From assembly GCA_934047225.1 (NCBI GenBank), contig OW203986.1, positions 12,403,221-12,467,220 on the forward strand: a stretch of 64,000 nt of DNA. Reading direction: 5' to 3'. Positions 42,696-51,224 of this stretch are shown here, piece by piece. How positions within the stretch are numbered: position 1 is the first letter of the stretch; the number at the start of each line of letters is the position of its first letter. Below the pieces are notes generated by a model. It had not been told where the DNA came from, ran no database searches, and worked only from the letters and a program-made list of their open reading frames with translations. The translations under genes were made by a program, and so were the position numbers. The stretch is from Ypsolopha sequella (lineage: Eukaryota; Arthropoda; Insecta; Lepidoptera; Ypsolophidae).

Positions 42696-45674
42696 GTGAT
42701 TCACTCAGAACTGGGAGTGAATTACTATGGGAAGTCGAAATTTCATTATACGAATTTCACAAAACTTGTTATCAATCCCTGATGCTGATCACTTACCAAG
42801 CCTCCAGTATGAATTTGGACGATGATCAAAAAGTCACCTTGTATATATTGTACGTATTATATGTATATATTTTTATACATGATTGTTACATTAAGCAGTC
42901 ATATAATGTATGTTTATGCGATCAGATACAAAGTAAGGTATTGTTGTTTATAGAACACCACACCACATGTTTTACATAACGAAGCTAATGCTCTGTGCAC
43001 ATGTACAGACATCCGCACGTCAATCTACTCAATAGCAGCATTTACTATGCTGTAGTAATGGTCAAAATCATATAAAAATTGTTAGCTTGAACTGCAAACG
43101 ATTATACATACAGGTAAACACAATGTAATCAACTTTTCTTTAAGAGCTGATAAGAGAAGGTACTTGTTTACTCTGATATATATGTATAGAAGAACCTTGA
43201 AGATTTTATGCAAATTTTAAGGTGTTAGGTAAGTTAGGTTAGTTATGTTAATATCCCATTTTTACTGTGGGTCTATGCTTTAATATACAGGGTGTATGGG
43301 ACATCGATGTTCAAAATCACTTCATTTATCATCCCTGAAAATGTTTACATCTATGTCCCAAATATCCTGTAGATCCTGTATCCTGTGTAAAGTAGGCTTT
43401 GGCACAGACCTTGAGTAGGTATTTGCTTCCATTAATTTATTTTGAATTAAACATTGAAATGAAACTTGTATATGTCAACCTCCTTTTTGTCAATCTCCTT
43501 TTTGTCAACCTCCTTTTTGTCAATCTCCTTTTTGTCAACCTCCTTGGTTGTCTCTTATGAAGTTGAGTTCACTAAAAGTTCATGACACCTCTACATTGCT
43601 ACAAGGATCTGATGACGCGTGGTATGGTAGCGGCATTAGTTCCGATTTTGGAGACAACCTTGTAGCACTGTAGTCTAAGCAGAATAGGGAGGTAATTATG
43701 CAATGTGGAGCAATGGAAAAAATTCTACCACCACTTACTTTATGAGCCCGCATATCTCCTTCCACATAAGCAATTGGTATGATTCTATTCTTGTAAAGCT
43801 TGAGTACTTCATCTGTGGACACCTGTGTCAGGCCTCGGTAAACTGCACCAAACTGGATTTGAAGGAACGAGTCAAGCTTCAGCAGCAACCCTTTCTCTAT
43901 ATCATAGTGAAGGCCTCTAACTGCAAAGTTTGGTTTGTATTCCAGCTTCAGGATTTCTGGTGGATACTATAACAAAACAGCATAATAAATTGATAAAATT
44001 ATATTATATTTATTTAAAATTAAATTAAATTGATAGTCAATTATGAGCACTAACTCACAAAATTTAGAGTTTGTAACCGTAACAACAGTCTCTCATTCTT
44101 TAAATATTTATAATTTTCGAATGAACTCACCATAAATCACTCACAATATGTTATATTACATTAATTAAGGGTTGTTATGAAGAAAATCCTTGAAATTTTT
44201 CACTTTTATACACAATTTAATCTGCCCAACAGGTTTCACTATGAAAACATTATCAAGGGCTTCAACTACAAAATAAAAACTCAACAAAACAATGTATATA
44301 TTGCCAGGTGTATGTTAAAAAAATATATAATTATAGTTAGTTAAAGCCCTGGCTAATAGCAAAACCGGTTATGCAAATAGTCGAAATTCTCTCATGTTGC
44401 AAAGAAAGAAAATGTAAATAAATATTATTAATCAACTAGTTTGTCTTTAAATGTAGTTTATATATATACATACCCACATACAGACCCAGGATAGGGCCCG
44501 AATTTTTTTTTTTTTAACTTTCATGTTATTTTATTGAGTATATGTATATATATATATACTACAAAGAAAATTAAATTTAGCCTCTGCCTTTAGTGGTACA
44601 ACTAGGATTTGCTTTGATTTATCCTTTTATAGTAAAACATTAAAAAAATTATGCTTACATTGTATTTCTCCAACAGAATTTCCCTCCCAAGATTGTAAAG
44701 GAGATGTTCAAGCGTGGGCTTGTAGTGAGCCAAAGTGTAGTCATAGTCAAACCCATAGACCTGAACTTCAGACAGATCCAGCTCATTGCAGGCAAACACT
44801 CCTCGTGGGTTTACGTCATTTGGGAGTTTTTTAGCTGGAAAATATTTCAATATTTTTTTTTAAACTTGCATATGTACAGCCAACAATAATCATTTGTGAG
44901 GCATTCATAATCATAATGAAATATAATTAGTAGTGTTCAAAGCACATTCTCGGCATCAGGTGCTCAAGGTTGTGTGAATGGTCAATAATGTGTTAAACCT
45001 TTGAGCATTTATTATTCTGCATGCATTATGAGTGCAAGGAGTACATATCACTAAGCATTCAAAGATTTCAAAGTCTAGATGACGTTAGCATAATTTCATT
45101 GTACTTTGTCTAGATGCTAATATGTACAGTATGAAGTAAACAAACATTGTACATATTTATTCAATAACTTTATGCATGTCCTTACTAATAAAGTATGATT
45201 TTTGTTTTATCTTCCTAACGCCTACAGTTCTACGAAAAAGCCTTCGTCTGGCTTGGGGTTAGCACTCAAACGCAATTTTTTTTGACACAGATATGTTTTG
45301 TTTCCTACAACCCAAGTGTTTGTTTATTGTTATTTTTATTAGCTAATGTGATACCCGCTTTTAAGAAAACAATCTCAAAATAAAGAGACAATTTTTTAAA
45401 TTTTAAATAAGTTTCCAAAAAATGTTTAGTGATCTAACTTAAGGAATAGAATAATGATTCAATTTGCAGCAGAATTTGTCTAGACAAAGCTGAAAAATAA
45501 ATTCAATGAATACTTACAACGGCATTTTAATTTTGTACGACAATAAGCTTCCTTTAGCAGTTCGCGCGAAGAAAACCGCCTGTTTAGCGAAACGTCGTAT
45601 CTTTTCGCTTTGAGATGAGATAAACTGTGGCTTATTTTCCGTAGCCCAGTAACTAACGAATTGCACATGCTCAT
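29659..45674 (-). CDS. NT5DC2/3: 5'-nucleotidase domain-containing protein (NT5DC2/NT5DC3 type, HAD superfamily)
   Basis: Nine exons on the minus strand: 45674-45518, 44834-44659, 43966-43739, 38344-38210, 35713-35556, 34667-34481, 33242-33102, 31718-31567, 29863-29659. The total of 1539 nt is exactly 512 codons plus TAG, and all borders are GT/AG. The start ATG (45674) has an in-frame TAA just upstream. HAD motifs are all visible: motif I GFDYDYT (nucleophile Asp82, Asp84), motif II LVTNS (Thr278), motif III Lys310 in NANKPKFF, and motif IV GDHPYSD (Asp369, Asp374). The C-terminus has [11 protein letters not shown] and [16 protein letters not shown], typical of NT5DC2/3. The basic N-terminus rich in Arg/Ser could be a mitochondrial presequence, as proposed for NT5DC3. 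A phosphatase role is inferred from fold; the physiological substrate is not known. The 5.4-kb intron 3 carries most of the transposons. Confidence 0.95.
30699..30827. mobile_element. CAGTGCTACAAGGATCT MITE (complete copy)
   Basis: Inverted ends CAGTGCTACAAGGATCT and AGATCCTTGTAGCACTG extend into TGGCGCG / CGCGCCA, with TA on both sides. Relatives are at 19292, 43593-43671 and (damaged) about 46096. Confidence 0.85.
30935..31371. mobile_element. hAT-type non-autonomous element with perfect 8-bp duplication
   Basis: Ends CAGTGGCGTATTT and AAATACGCCACTG (the latter spaced by a few bases in the right arm). CTTATTCA occurs directly outside both ends (30927-30934 and 31372-31379). Located in the last NT5DC intron. 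Confidence 0.85.
31842..32204 (-). mobile_element. tRNA-derived SINE (copy 2)
   Basis: Reverse-strand copy of the 9.6-kb SINE: ATATCGTCACGACATGAATCC tail complement, GTACTTCGGGCACAAATA, and the head GACCGGGGATCGAACC. Located in an NT5DC intron. Confidence 0.85.
32213..32405. repeat. Lepidopteran GCGGCTTCGCCCGCG repeat
   Basis: Begins GCGGCTTCGCCCGCGCTGATTT and ends ACTTTTGTATTTATAATACGGG. Related fragments are at 3660-3790 and, inverted, at 42195-42405. Confidence 0.6.
33480..33800 (+). mobile_element. 5'-truncated RTE-like retrotransposon 3' end
   Basis: The frame around 33709-33777 reads [20 protein letters not shown] then TN and a stop, the familiar end of insect RTE-type ORFs. CTTATGTCCAGCAGTGGACG and a (GATG)n tail at 33778-33798 follow. 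The 5' boundary is uncertain. Located in an NT5DC intron. Confidence 0.75.
34080..34460. repeat. GGGTTCCGTA-family repeat
   Basis: Starts CGGACAAGTGCGTGTCGG and ends CCCTTCGGGTACGGAACCCTAAAA, with a (ACAG/ACGG)n tract at 34380-34410. It ends about 20 bases short of an NT5DC splice donor. Confidence 0.65.
35730..35875 (-). mobile_element. Partial SINE remnant
   Basis: ATATATCATCACGACACT and GTTTTTTAGGGTATGCAAGTT echo the tail and body of the SINE at 31842-32204. The head is missing. Confidence 0.45.
35885..36805. repeat. Long GGGTTCCGTA-family element with internal tandem duplication
   Basis: Runs from ATGGTGAGACTCCGTTGTCC with (CCGT)n to ATTACGGAACCCTAGC. Two diverged ~290-bp units start at about 36265 and 36542, each with TGGGTATCAAATT.., AAGAGCTGATTGTAAAAATA and TTTCGAGAAATC. 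The same units occur inverted in 54365-55155. It lies in NT5DC intron 4. Confidence 0.7.
37773..37914. mobile_element. Palindromic MITE, CCTTATTGTCTTACTTCAAC ends
   Basis: CCTTATTGTCTTACTTCAAC and GTTGAAGTTAGACAATAAGG with inner GCTTTCAAAGGTA / TACCTTTGAAAGC. One copy in the window. Confidence 0.75.
38574..39010. repeat. Unclassified ~430-bp dispersed repeat (copy 2, inverted to 11527-11950)
   Basis: Begins TTAAGAGGCTATGCGAATTT and includes GGTTCCTATTCGTCAAACGA and TTTCATGTATT-like ends. Located in NT5DC intron 3. Confidence 0.75.
39121..39511. mobile_element. Palindromic TTAA-type MITE (copy 3)
   Basis: GGTTAAACATCAGTCGTTCG at the left and CGAACGACTGGCGTTTAACC at the right, TTAG/TTAA at the edges. 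The arms have co-diverged: both carry TTCGGTACAAAG or its complement where the other copies have TTAGCGCAAAG. Confidence 0.85.
39910..40056. mobile_element. MITE of the AAGCTGATTCTGAA family (copy 3)
   Basis: GCAGATTCTGAACGATT and AAAGCCTTCAGAATCTGC ends; inner AGTGCTGTCAAA and TTTTGACAGTACT. It sits six bases before the next element. Confidence 0.7.
40063..40839 (+). mobile_element. Deletion derivative of a helix-turn-helix transposase element
   Basis: Inverted ends GTCTACCAGAATCTCATGGC and GCCATGGGATTCTGGTAGAC. It contains a two-exon N-terminal transposase-like ORF (40207-40493), a short acidic ORF (40508-40591, [20 protein letters not shown]) and a poly(A)-like signal, but no DDE catalytic domain. 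It is inferred to be an internally deleted copy of a larger autonomous element. Confidence 0.75.
40207..40493 (+). pseudogene. N-terminal transposase fragment (HTH region only)
   Basis: Exon 1 (40207-40316) ends at a GTAAGT donor, exon 2 (40400-40493) follows CCAG; together 67 aa. [20 protein letters not shown] and [20 protein letters not shown] look like the DNA-binding N-terminus of DDE_3/Tc1-like proteins common in insects: a first helix-turn-helix, then a conserved RRI..EG segment followed by a basic stretch (GKKRRGGK). A stop ends it before any catalytic domain. The family was assigned by pattern only. Confidence 0.6.
40860..41575. repeat. Minisatellite array, about seven ~100-bp units
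   Basis: CCGGCTGCTAAACGG-type words recur at about 40903, 41003, 41101, 41197, 41298, 41399 and 41500. The last three intervals are 101 bases and those units are virtually identical; earlier units are diverged. Each unit also has AATAATTTCGATTAA and GCGCAATATAAC. The first unit is the right arm of the inverted repeat at 39719-40915. Confidence 0.9.
41576..42484. other. NT5DC intron 3, retroelement-tail and CGCGGGC repeat fragments
   Basis: 41937-42030 has (AAATG)n and ATTTATTTATGTAATG, like a retroelement 3' tail on the minus strand. 42195-42405 carries TCTGTCTGTCTGTATGTTCC and GCGGGCGGAACCGCGGGCG, the inverted relative of 32213-32405. No gene. Confidence 0.45.
42485..42840. repeat. (TA)n tracts with a flanking ~100-bp direct repeat
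   Basis: Two (TA)n runs, 42485-42519 and about 42625-42694. The unit TTTCAT..GAATTT.ACAAAA.. TGATGCTGATCACTTACCAAG..CAGTATGAATTTGGACGATG is present at 42526-42615 and 42737-42828. A looser relative lies at 2835-2895. Confidence 0.75.
43474..43546. repeat. 15-bp tandem repeat
   Basis: GTCAACCTCCTTTTT and GTCAATCTCCTTTTT alternate, making a 30-bp higher-order unit, for almost five 15-bp units. Located about 200 bases from NT5DC exon 3. Confidence 0.8.
43593..43671. mobile_element. CAGTGCTACAAGGATCT MITE (short copy)
   Basis: ACATTGCTACAAGGATCTGA at the left and CCTTGTAGCACTG plus TA at the right; internally deleted relative to 30699-30827. It ends about 70 bases beyond the donor side of NT5DC exon 3. 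Confidence 0.7.
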
Positions 45675-46519
45675 TTTGTTTATTTACCTCTTGATCTTCC
45701 ACAGAGCGCGATTTTAACCTAAAAATCAATACTGAAATTGATTGCGAACAATGGTGCTCGGCTCGCTCTGTAAAATCCTATGTAAATATTTTGAAATTTA
45801 TGAACATCAGAAAATCACACGTTTATTAATATTAATTATTTAATTGTTTCATAATTTTAACTGCGGAAGAGTTGCATAATTTACTAAAAATATAATAATT
45901 CCCATAGCACAAACTCGATACGATAGGATAGGTAGCAATTTTTTGACGTTTAGTTGATGAATGAACGAACATGTTGATTAATGAACGAATGAAAAATCAG
46001 CTGATGTTTCGTGCTCAACGCATCTTCCGAGCCAGAAAAATATAATTTGATTCTGTGATGTGATGAGCTTTCAGAAAGAACCCGCATCGCTCGATGTAAC
46101 AAGGCTCTTTTGGCGCGTAGATAGGAAGTGCATGTTCAAAACAACAAAGGCTGATTTACACGTATTCAGCCGTTGGCGCCATAAGCGTACGAGGCACCGG
46201 CATCGGCATGCCAGCGCTGACCTGGCACAGTGCTGGCATCTGTCGGTTAAACGAATCTGAGTTATTCTCAGATAATTATCTGAGGAGTTATTAGAGAGTT
46301 TTTTTGTGATAGCTACACGTTCTACTGAGCGTTTTTCTCGTTGTTTTTTTTTATTATTTCTTAGATTTCCTCCAGATGGCGCTGTCCGTGTCACTATAGA
46401 TAAAATGTGTTTTGTAAACAATCAATGTCAAAGTGGTTTTTCGTTTGTTTGGAATCGGTGCAAATATTGTCTTTGATTCTGTTGCTAAAGAATACGATAG
46501 TACCATCTAGGAATCTTAT
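45675..46519. other. 5' flank of NT5DC, no second gene seen
   Basis: Upstream of the NT5DC ATG. A damaged MITE end (GATGTAACAAGGCTCTTTTGG) is at 46094 and a repeat with AAGGCTGATTTACACGT at 46148-46215 recurs at 47433. No core promoter could be defined with confidence. Confidence 0.4.
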
Positions 46520-47355
46520 TTAACCTTTAACTGACGTGGTATACGTCTCACAGACGTGATTACTATTGTTATTACAATATCTTTTTAAATACACGACGCG
46601 TGGCGCTACCCCTCCCTCTACCTTCCCCTCTTACCATCTTCTTACCGCCAGTCACGGCCTCGAGCGCGTCGAGTGAACACGTTATCACGCAGAAGCAATC
46701 GCCGTCTGACAGACGTAAGTACGGTGTTTATGTACAAATCTTTGCACGTCTCTTGGTCGTGACCTCTGTGTTTACGTTGATATGCTCATAGTGTCTAATT
46801 GACGTGACCAGGTCCAGGAACGCGGAAAACATGTGCGGTTTGTTTCAGTCGCCTAAAAAGAAGGACAAAGTACTGTTGCTATCATTGCAAAAAGTCAATG
46901 TGCCTTACTTGCTGCCTTCAAGTATGCAATGACTGTAAGCTACGACAGTAAAAAAATACCAAATTTGTGCCTTGTCATTATTTTTATTATTAGAGTAAGG
47001 ATTTTAGTTTTTGTTGTTTTTCAATTATAATTTATAGAAGTAACGATTGTTTGAGTTAATTTTTCGATTTATACAAAAGTTTTTTTTTTTTATAAAGGCT
47101 GAACCAAGTTCCTAAATTCAACTAAGTTAATTTTGTGACTTCATAAATAAATGTTAATAATTATTAAAATAAAGATGGCAGTTTTATTTTTGTTTGTAAT
47201 TCAATTACCAAAATATATATCCATCTATTTGTGAAACTCATACAGTTGGTATTGTTTGGTAAAATTAATTTAATTTACATTAATATTTTTACGTCTGTGA
47301 GACGGTACCTCAGCGTTACAGTTACATTTAGACCACGTCGTCAGCCAAAGGTTAA
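46520..47355 (+). mobile_element. Miniature piggyBac-like element keeping the transposase C-terminal exon
   Basis: TTAA at 46520-46523 and 47352-47355 flank ends CCTTTAACTGACGTGGT and ACCACGTCGTCAGCCAAAGG; subterminal GTCTCACAGACGT / ACGTCTGTGAGAC pair as a second inverted repeat. TTAA targets are specific to piggyBac. Inside is the Cys-rich C-terminal coding region at 46600-46951. The DDD catalytic core is absent, so it cannot move on its own. Confidence 0.88.
46600..46951 (+). pseudogene. piggyBac transposase C-terminal fragment with Cys-rich domain
   Basis: An open frame to 46714 (..SSEHVITQKQSPSDR) splices at GTAAGT to 46812; the join gives RPGTRKTCAVCFSRLKRR, then YCCYHCKKSMCLTCC and CNDCK, ending in TAA at 46951. 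The pattern C-x2-C, C-x2-HC, C-x2-CC, C-x2-C is the zinc-binding domain found at the end of piggyBac transposases, which binds the element's inverted repeats. No initiating ATG or catalytic aspartates are present. Confidence 0.85.
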
Positions 47356-47432
47356 CATTAGGAAAAATGCTCCTTAAAAACGAATTCGCGAGAAATTCAA
47401 CATCAATGAAGAAAATAACAAACTGATTACGT

Positions 47433-48300
47433 TAAGGCTGATTTACACGTGTCCAGCTATGCCAATGGCTTCGAGCCGCCGGAATACCAGTGCTGACCTA
47501 GGACAGAGGCCTTAGGTACATAAGCCCCCCAGCACCAGTTCTTTGGCTTTGGCTTTCTCAATCTTATCTAATTCCAAGTAATAGGTACTTCTAATACTTT
47601 TAATGTTTGCTTTTATTTCTTTATTAGTTTGTATACCCATACTTTTCTGAATTTGTAGCACTGAATCGCGCATTTGTTTGATTTTATATGAGTCATTTAG
47701 GTTGTTCCATAAATATTTTATTTTCGCTGTTAAGTTGTACAAACATTTAAGTTTTATTTTCACTCAGTTTTCGAGTAGTTTTTGCAAGAAAATAGCAATC
47801 GTGTACACCCTAGGATGTGCGCAAGCAGACTGGTGGCAAATGACCAACCAAAGAGTACATTATATTGATCAACGTAGGCGCGGGAGATACGGGGTGGTGG
47901 TTACTGGCATGAAAAAGTGTTTACATGGAGCCAGTACCTTGCCAGCGCTGGCGTGCCAGTGACACTGGTGCCAGCAATTGGATATGGGTAAAACAGCGTT
48001 TCCTTAAAATAGTCGTGGGCTTTATTTTGCTCCAGCGCCAGCAGCTAGCTGGCTGGCACAACAAAGATACAGCCAGTATCTTGCCAGCGCTGACGTGCCA
48101 GTGAGATTGGCGCAGCAACTGAGTACGTATAAGTCGGCTTTAACATCACTATCCAAGGCTGATTCGTCGGAAAAGATTTGAAAGTCCTCAGGTGACAACG
48201 ACCGCCTAACATGCCATCTCTTTTGCACGCGTTAAATTTGTATATTGCTATTCTGTCAGTGTTAGGCGGGTGTCGTCGGGCGATTAAAATTGAACGCAGC
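47433..48300. repeat. CCAGCGCTGGC / AAGGCTGATTTACACG repeats with MITE fragments
   Basis: Several diverged pieces: AAGGCTGATTTACACGTGTC at 47433, GCCAGCGCTGGCGTGCCAGTG at 47941 and again GCCAGCGCTGACGTGCCAGTG near 48083. 48190-48290 resembles the core of the MITE at 21460-21618. Boundaries are unclear. The MADF pseudogene lies inside. Confidence 0.5.
47512..47795 (-). pseudogene. MADF (Myb/SANT-like) domain fragment with one in-frame stop
   Basis: Reading 47795 to 47512 gives FLQKLLEN, a TGA stop, then LKCLYNLTAKIKYLWNNL and IKANIKSIRSTYYLELDKIE. The K..I..IRSTYY.EL.KIE signature and preceding Trp/Tyr pattern match MADF DNA-binding domains, which occur in insect transcription factors and in PIF/Harbinger-type elements. 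No exon context was found. It is probably a transposon-derived relic. Confidence 0.55.
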
Positions 48301-50640
48301 CTTAATAAAACATTTGTCGTTTGTCGAATATTACTCATTGGTCGAATAGCTGTGATTTCTGTCAAAAATTTTAGAGTTTGGTATCCAATCTAGCCATTCG
48401 ACCAACGGTTTTGATTGAGATTTTGATAAACGATGAACACCCAGTCAATCACTGAGCAAATAAAACACAGTCAATGTCATCAACGCCACAGAAAAAGTAA
48501 TAACTAGGTACCGATAGAAGATTTACTTTTCAAAGTCACTGAAACAAAAAGCTACCCTCGTACCGTAAAAAATTATGTTTTAGCTACTTCATAATCACGA
48601 ACGTAATTTTGTCGGTTCGACCTAAATTTGGACTGCCACCAGGCAAGCCTGGTGACAGCCAAAAAAAGAGGTAAATCTGGATAAAGAAACTGTATAATTT
48701 AACTTTAAATAAACTAAAAATAACAAAACTGAAGTAAGAAAAATATGGTATAAAACACAATAATATCTGTAGAGTATTGGGTACTAAGGAACTTACGAGT
48801 ATTAAACCAACACAAAAATTATGCCTAATTCGTCTAATTTAGGATTTTGTTTTCCTTTAGCTTAAACGACGCATTTGTTCACAAAATAATGGATTTAAAT
48901 TTGGATATCGAAACTAGTTTATAGGATCCCAGAAACTAAGATTTCACGGAAGTTTTAATAACTTCTAATCCGAAAGAAAACGTAATATTAAGGTGTTAAG
49001 AGCAATCGTTATCTAGCTTTATCCGTAATACTAAAAACCTGGTAAGGGTCTCTTCGTGACTTGGGTGTTTCCAGTCTTCCTGGGAGTAGTCGATGAAGCC
49101 AAGCCGACTTCTGTTTTAATACCGGAAGCTTTAACCCACCAGGGTACGTGGTCCTTATATCCGGCCTCAATAGGTACAACCGTACGAGATGGCGGGAGGA
49201 ATTGAAGTAGAAATGGGGAGAAAACCCTTAAAACCTGAAGGGTCGCTGTAAAGAAATAAAACAACAGCGTCAAGATATGCTTATGAAATCTGGGAAAGGG
49301 AATTAACGTATTGGAAACGGGACAAAAGGGATTTTCAGAGAATGAAACCAAAATGACACAAAACTTACCAGGAAATGCAGAAAAAAACTGGCTTTCACAA
49401 TGTTTAGAGCAAATGTGCTCTGTTTCAAGTTTTCAAATTTTAAATTTCATATTTTTGTAGCAAATTTGTCTTCCTTGTACCACGATACTCTTTGATATAT
49501 CAGAAAAATAACAAAAAAATCTGACAAGATATTCCAAATATTCGAATTCGAAAATTCAGCAAAGCAATCAACGATAAAGAAAGACTAAAAATATATGAAA
49601 AAGGTTGAATACTTGTAGCGAATGCTACAATATGCAAGTTCTAAAAATGACGATTTTTTTTTTCGTTACGGATGTTGGAAACTGGCGATAGTATTCGTCT
49701 ATACGAACAACTTATACTATGGAGCCAAACGCCGAAACGTGAAAAAAAAGTTAGCTATTCCATAGAAAAGTTTTATAGCTACCAAAATGTTTTATCAAAC
49801 AACAAATGTTTTTCTCGATTTCTCGATTTTTTTTTCTAGGAAAGTTTTTCGTAGGGACTATGTTAATGATTTACGAACTAATAGGTATATGTCATAAATA
49901 ACTGTGCCATATACTGGCTATATAAGATATTTTAAATTCAAATAATTGTTCTTTTTGTCTATCGACAACAAATTTTTGGCAAACAAAATGTTCTTGGTTC
50001 ATCTTCGAAACCGTTTGAAATTCACACTTGGAGTTTCACTCCCACGAACTAGTAAAAATTAGGTTTTCACTCACAAATAAAAGGGGCGAATAATAGTGAG
50101 AGTAATATTTTATTATATTTCAGTTGAGTAGTTGATAAATTTTGTGGTAGAAATTAGTTGGTTTATGTATTCTCAAAAACTAATTTATATTTGTTGATTG
50201 TTGAGATTGTTGGCACTTGGTGGAACTTATAATAATACATGTCATCTTTGTTGTAATAAAATATAATTATCTTAACTACTTTAAAACAGCATTGCTTTTT
50301 AATACAACTTTCTTTGTTTTCTGCCATCTGAATACCAAACTACCCCGGTAATTATTTGACATTTATCGCACGCAAGAAATATGTAAAATTTCATATGTAT
50401 TTTTAATCAAATAACCCTTGAAAATGCTTTGAAAACCGGCAGGCTGTGACAACAATATATTACCGTTTTGTGATCAAATAAAAGTGTTTCATTACAACAA
50501 AGATGTATAATTTATTTGGGATGATTTGGACATTCAACGAGAGCGTAGAGCCTCGTCTGTAAGATCAAATATATTATGCTATCCCGTAGATTTGCACGTT
50601 GTACAAAATCACCTTATTCAAGGCATATTGCCATTCTTTG
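48301..50640. other. Intergenic, no gene supported
   Basis: A degenerate copy of the 6925-7184 MITE is at about 49660-49860 (GGAAACTGGCGATAGTATTCG). A 106-codon minus-strand ORF at 49031-49351 has no recognisable domain. The remainder is AT-rich. Confidence 0.4.
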
Positions 50641-50659
50641 TACACGTGCGGCCTATGGG

Positions 50660-51065
50660 TGAACTATACGAAAAAGGCATGTGTATATAGGTAATGCTTT
50701 TAGAGCGCTGTTGGGGCTGCGACGGTACTGCAGTGCGTCAGGGATGTTGGCAGAGGCTGGAGTCGATAGCTTTTCCACTATCGTTAGGCTACGAACCGCG
50801 TCCCTGATGCATCGAGTGCGGAGTAGCTCCAATAGTCTTCTACAGGTGATAGCGGCCAGACTGGATGCGGTGCGGACTGTGCTTTTATGAAGCATTGGAT
50901 TAGTGGGTTTCTGAAGCCCTTTCCTTAGCGTCTCTTTATTGTCTTCTTTTTTAATTATTTGTTTTGTTTTATATTACCTGTTATAAGTACCTACCCAATC
51001 TGTTACTAACACCTAACACAATATGGAGCTTGTCTCTGAAATAAAAGTTTTTTTTTATTTTATTT
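50660..51065 (+). mobile_element. 5'-truncated non-LTR retrotransposon 3' end
   Basis: The frame 50681-50890 includes LRRYCSASGMLAEAGVDSF and LMHRVRSSSNSLLQVI, resembling the C-terminus of insect CR1/Jockey-type RT proteins. It is followed by a stop, a short 3' UTR and AATAAAAGTTTTTTTTT with an ATTT-rich tail at 51040-51072. It differs from the element at 14-17 kb. Confidence 0.65.
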
Positions 51066-51224
51066 ATTTATTTATAAGTAAATTATATATTTTTTTTATT
51101 TATGGAGGCAAAATTTAAATGAACATTAACAAAATCATTTATATATTTTTGGCGAGGTACGGTATAAATAAATAGAACAGAAATATGACAATTCAAAATA
51201 ATTATTTCATAGGTATTATATATC

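Noticed and set aside
42555..42782. ORF with a long Tyr-Ile repeat
   Set aside because: Translation of a (TA)n microsatellite.
49031..49351. 106-codon minus-strand ORF with an unusual Pro-rich C-terminus
   Set aside because: No recognisable domain, no splice partners and no second copy; not enough to call a gene.
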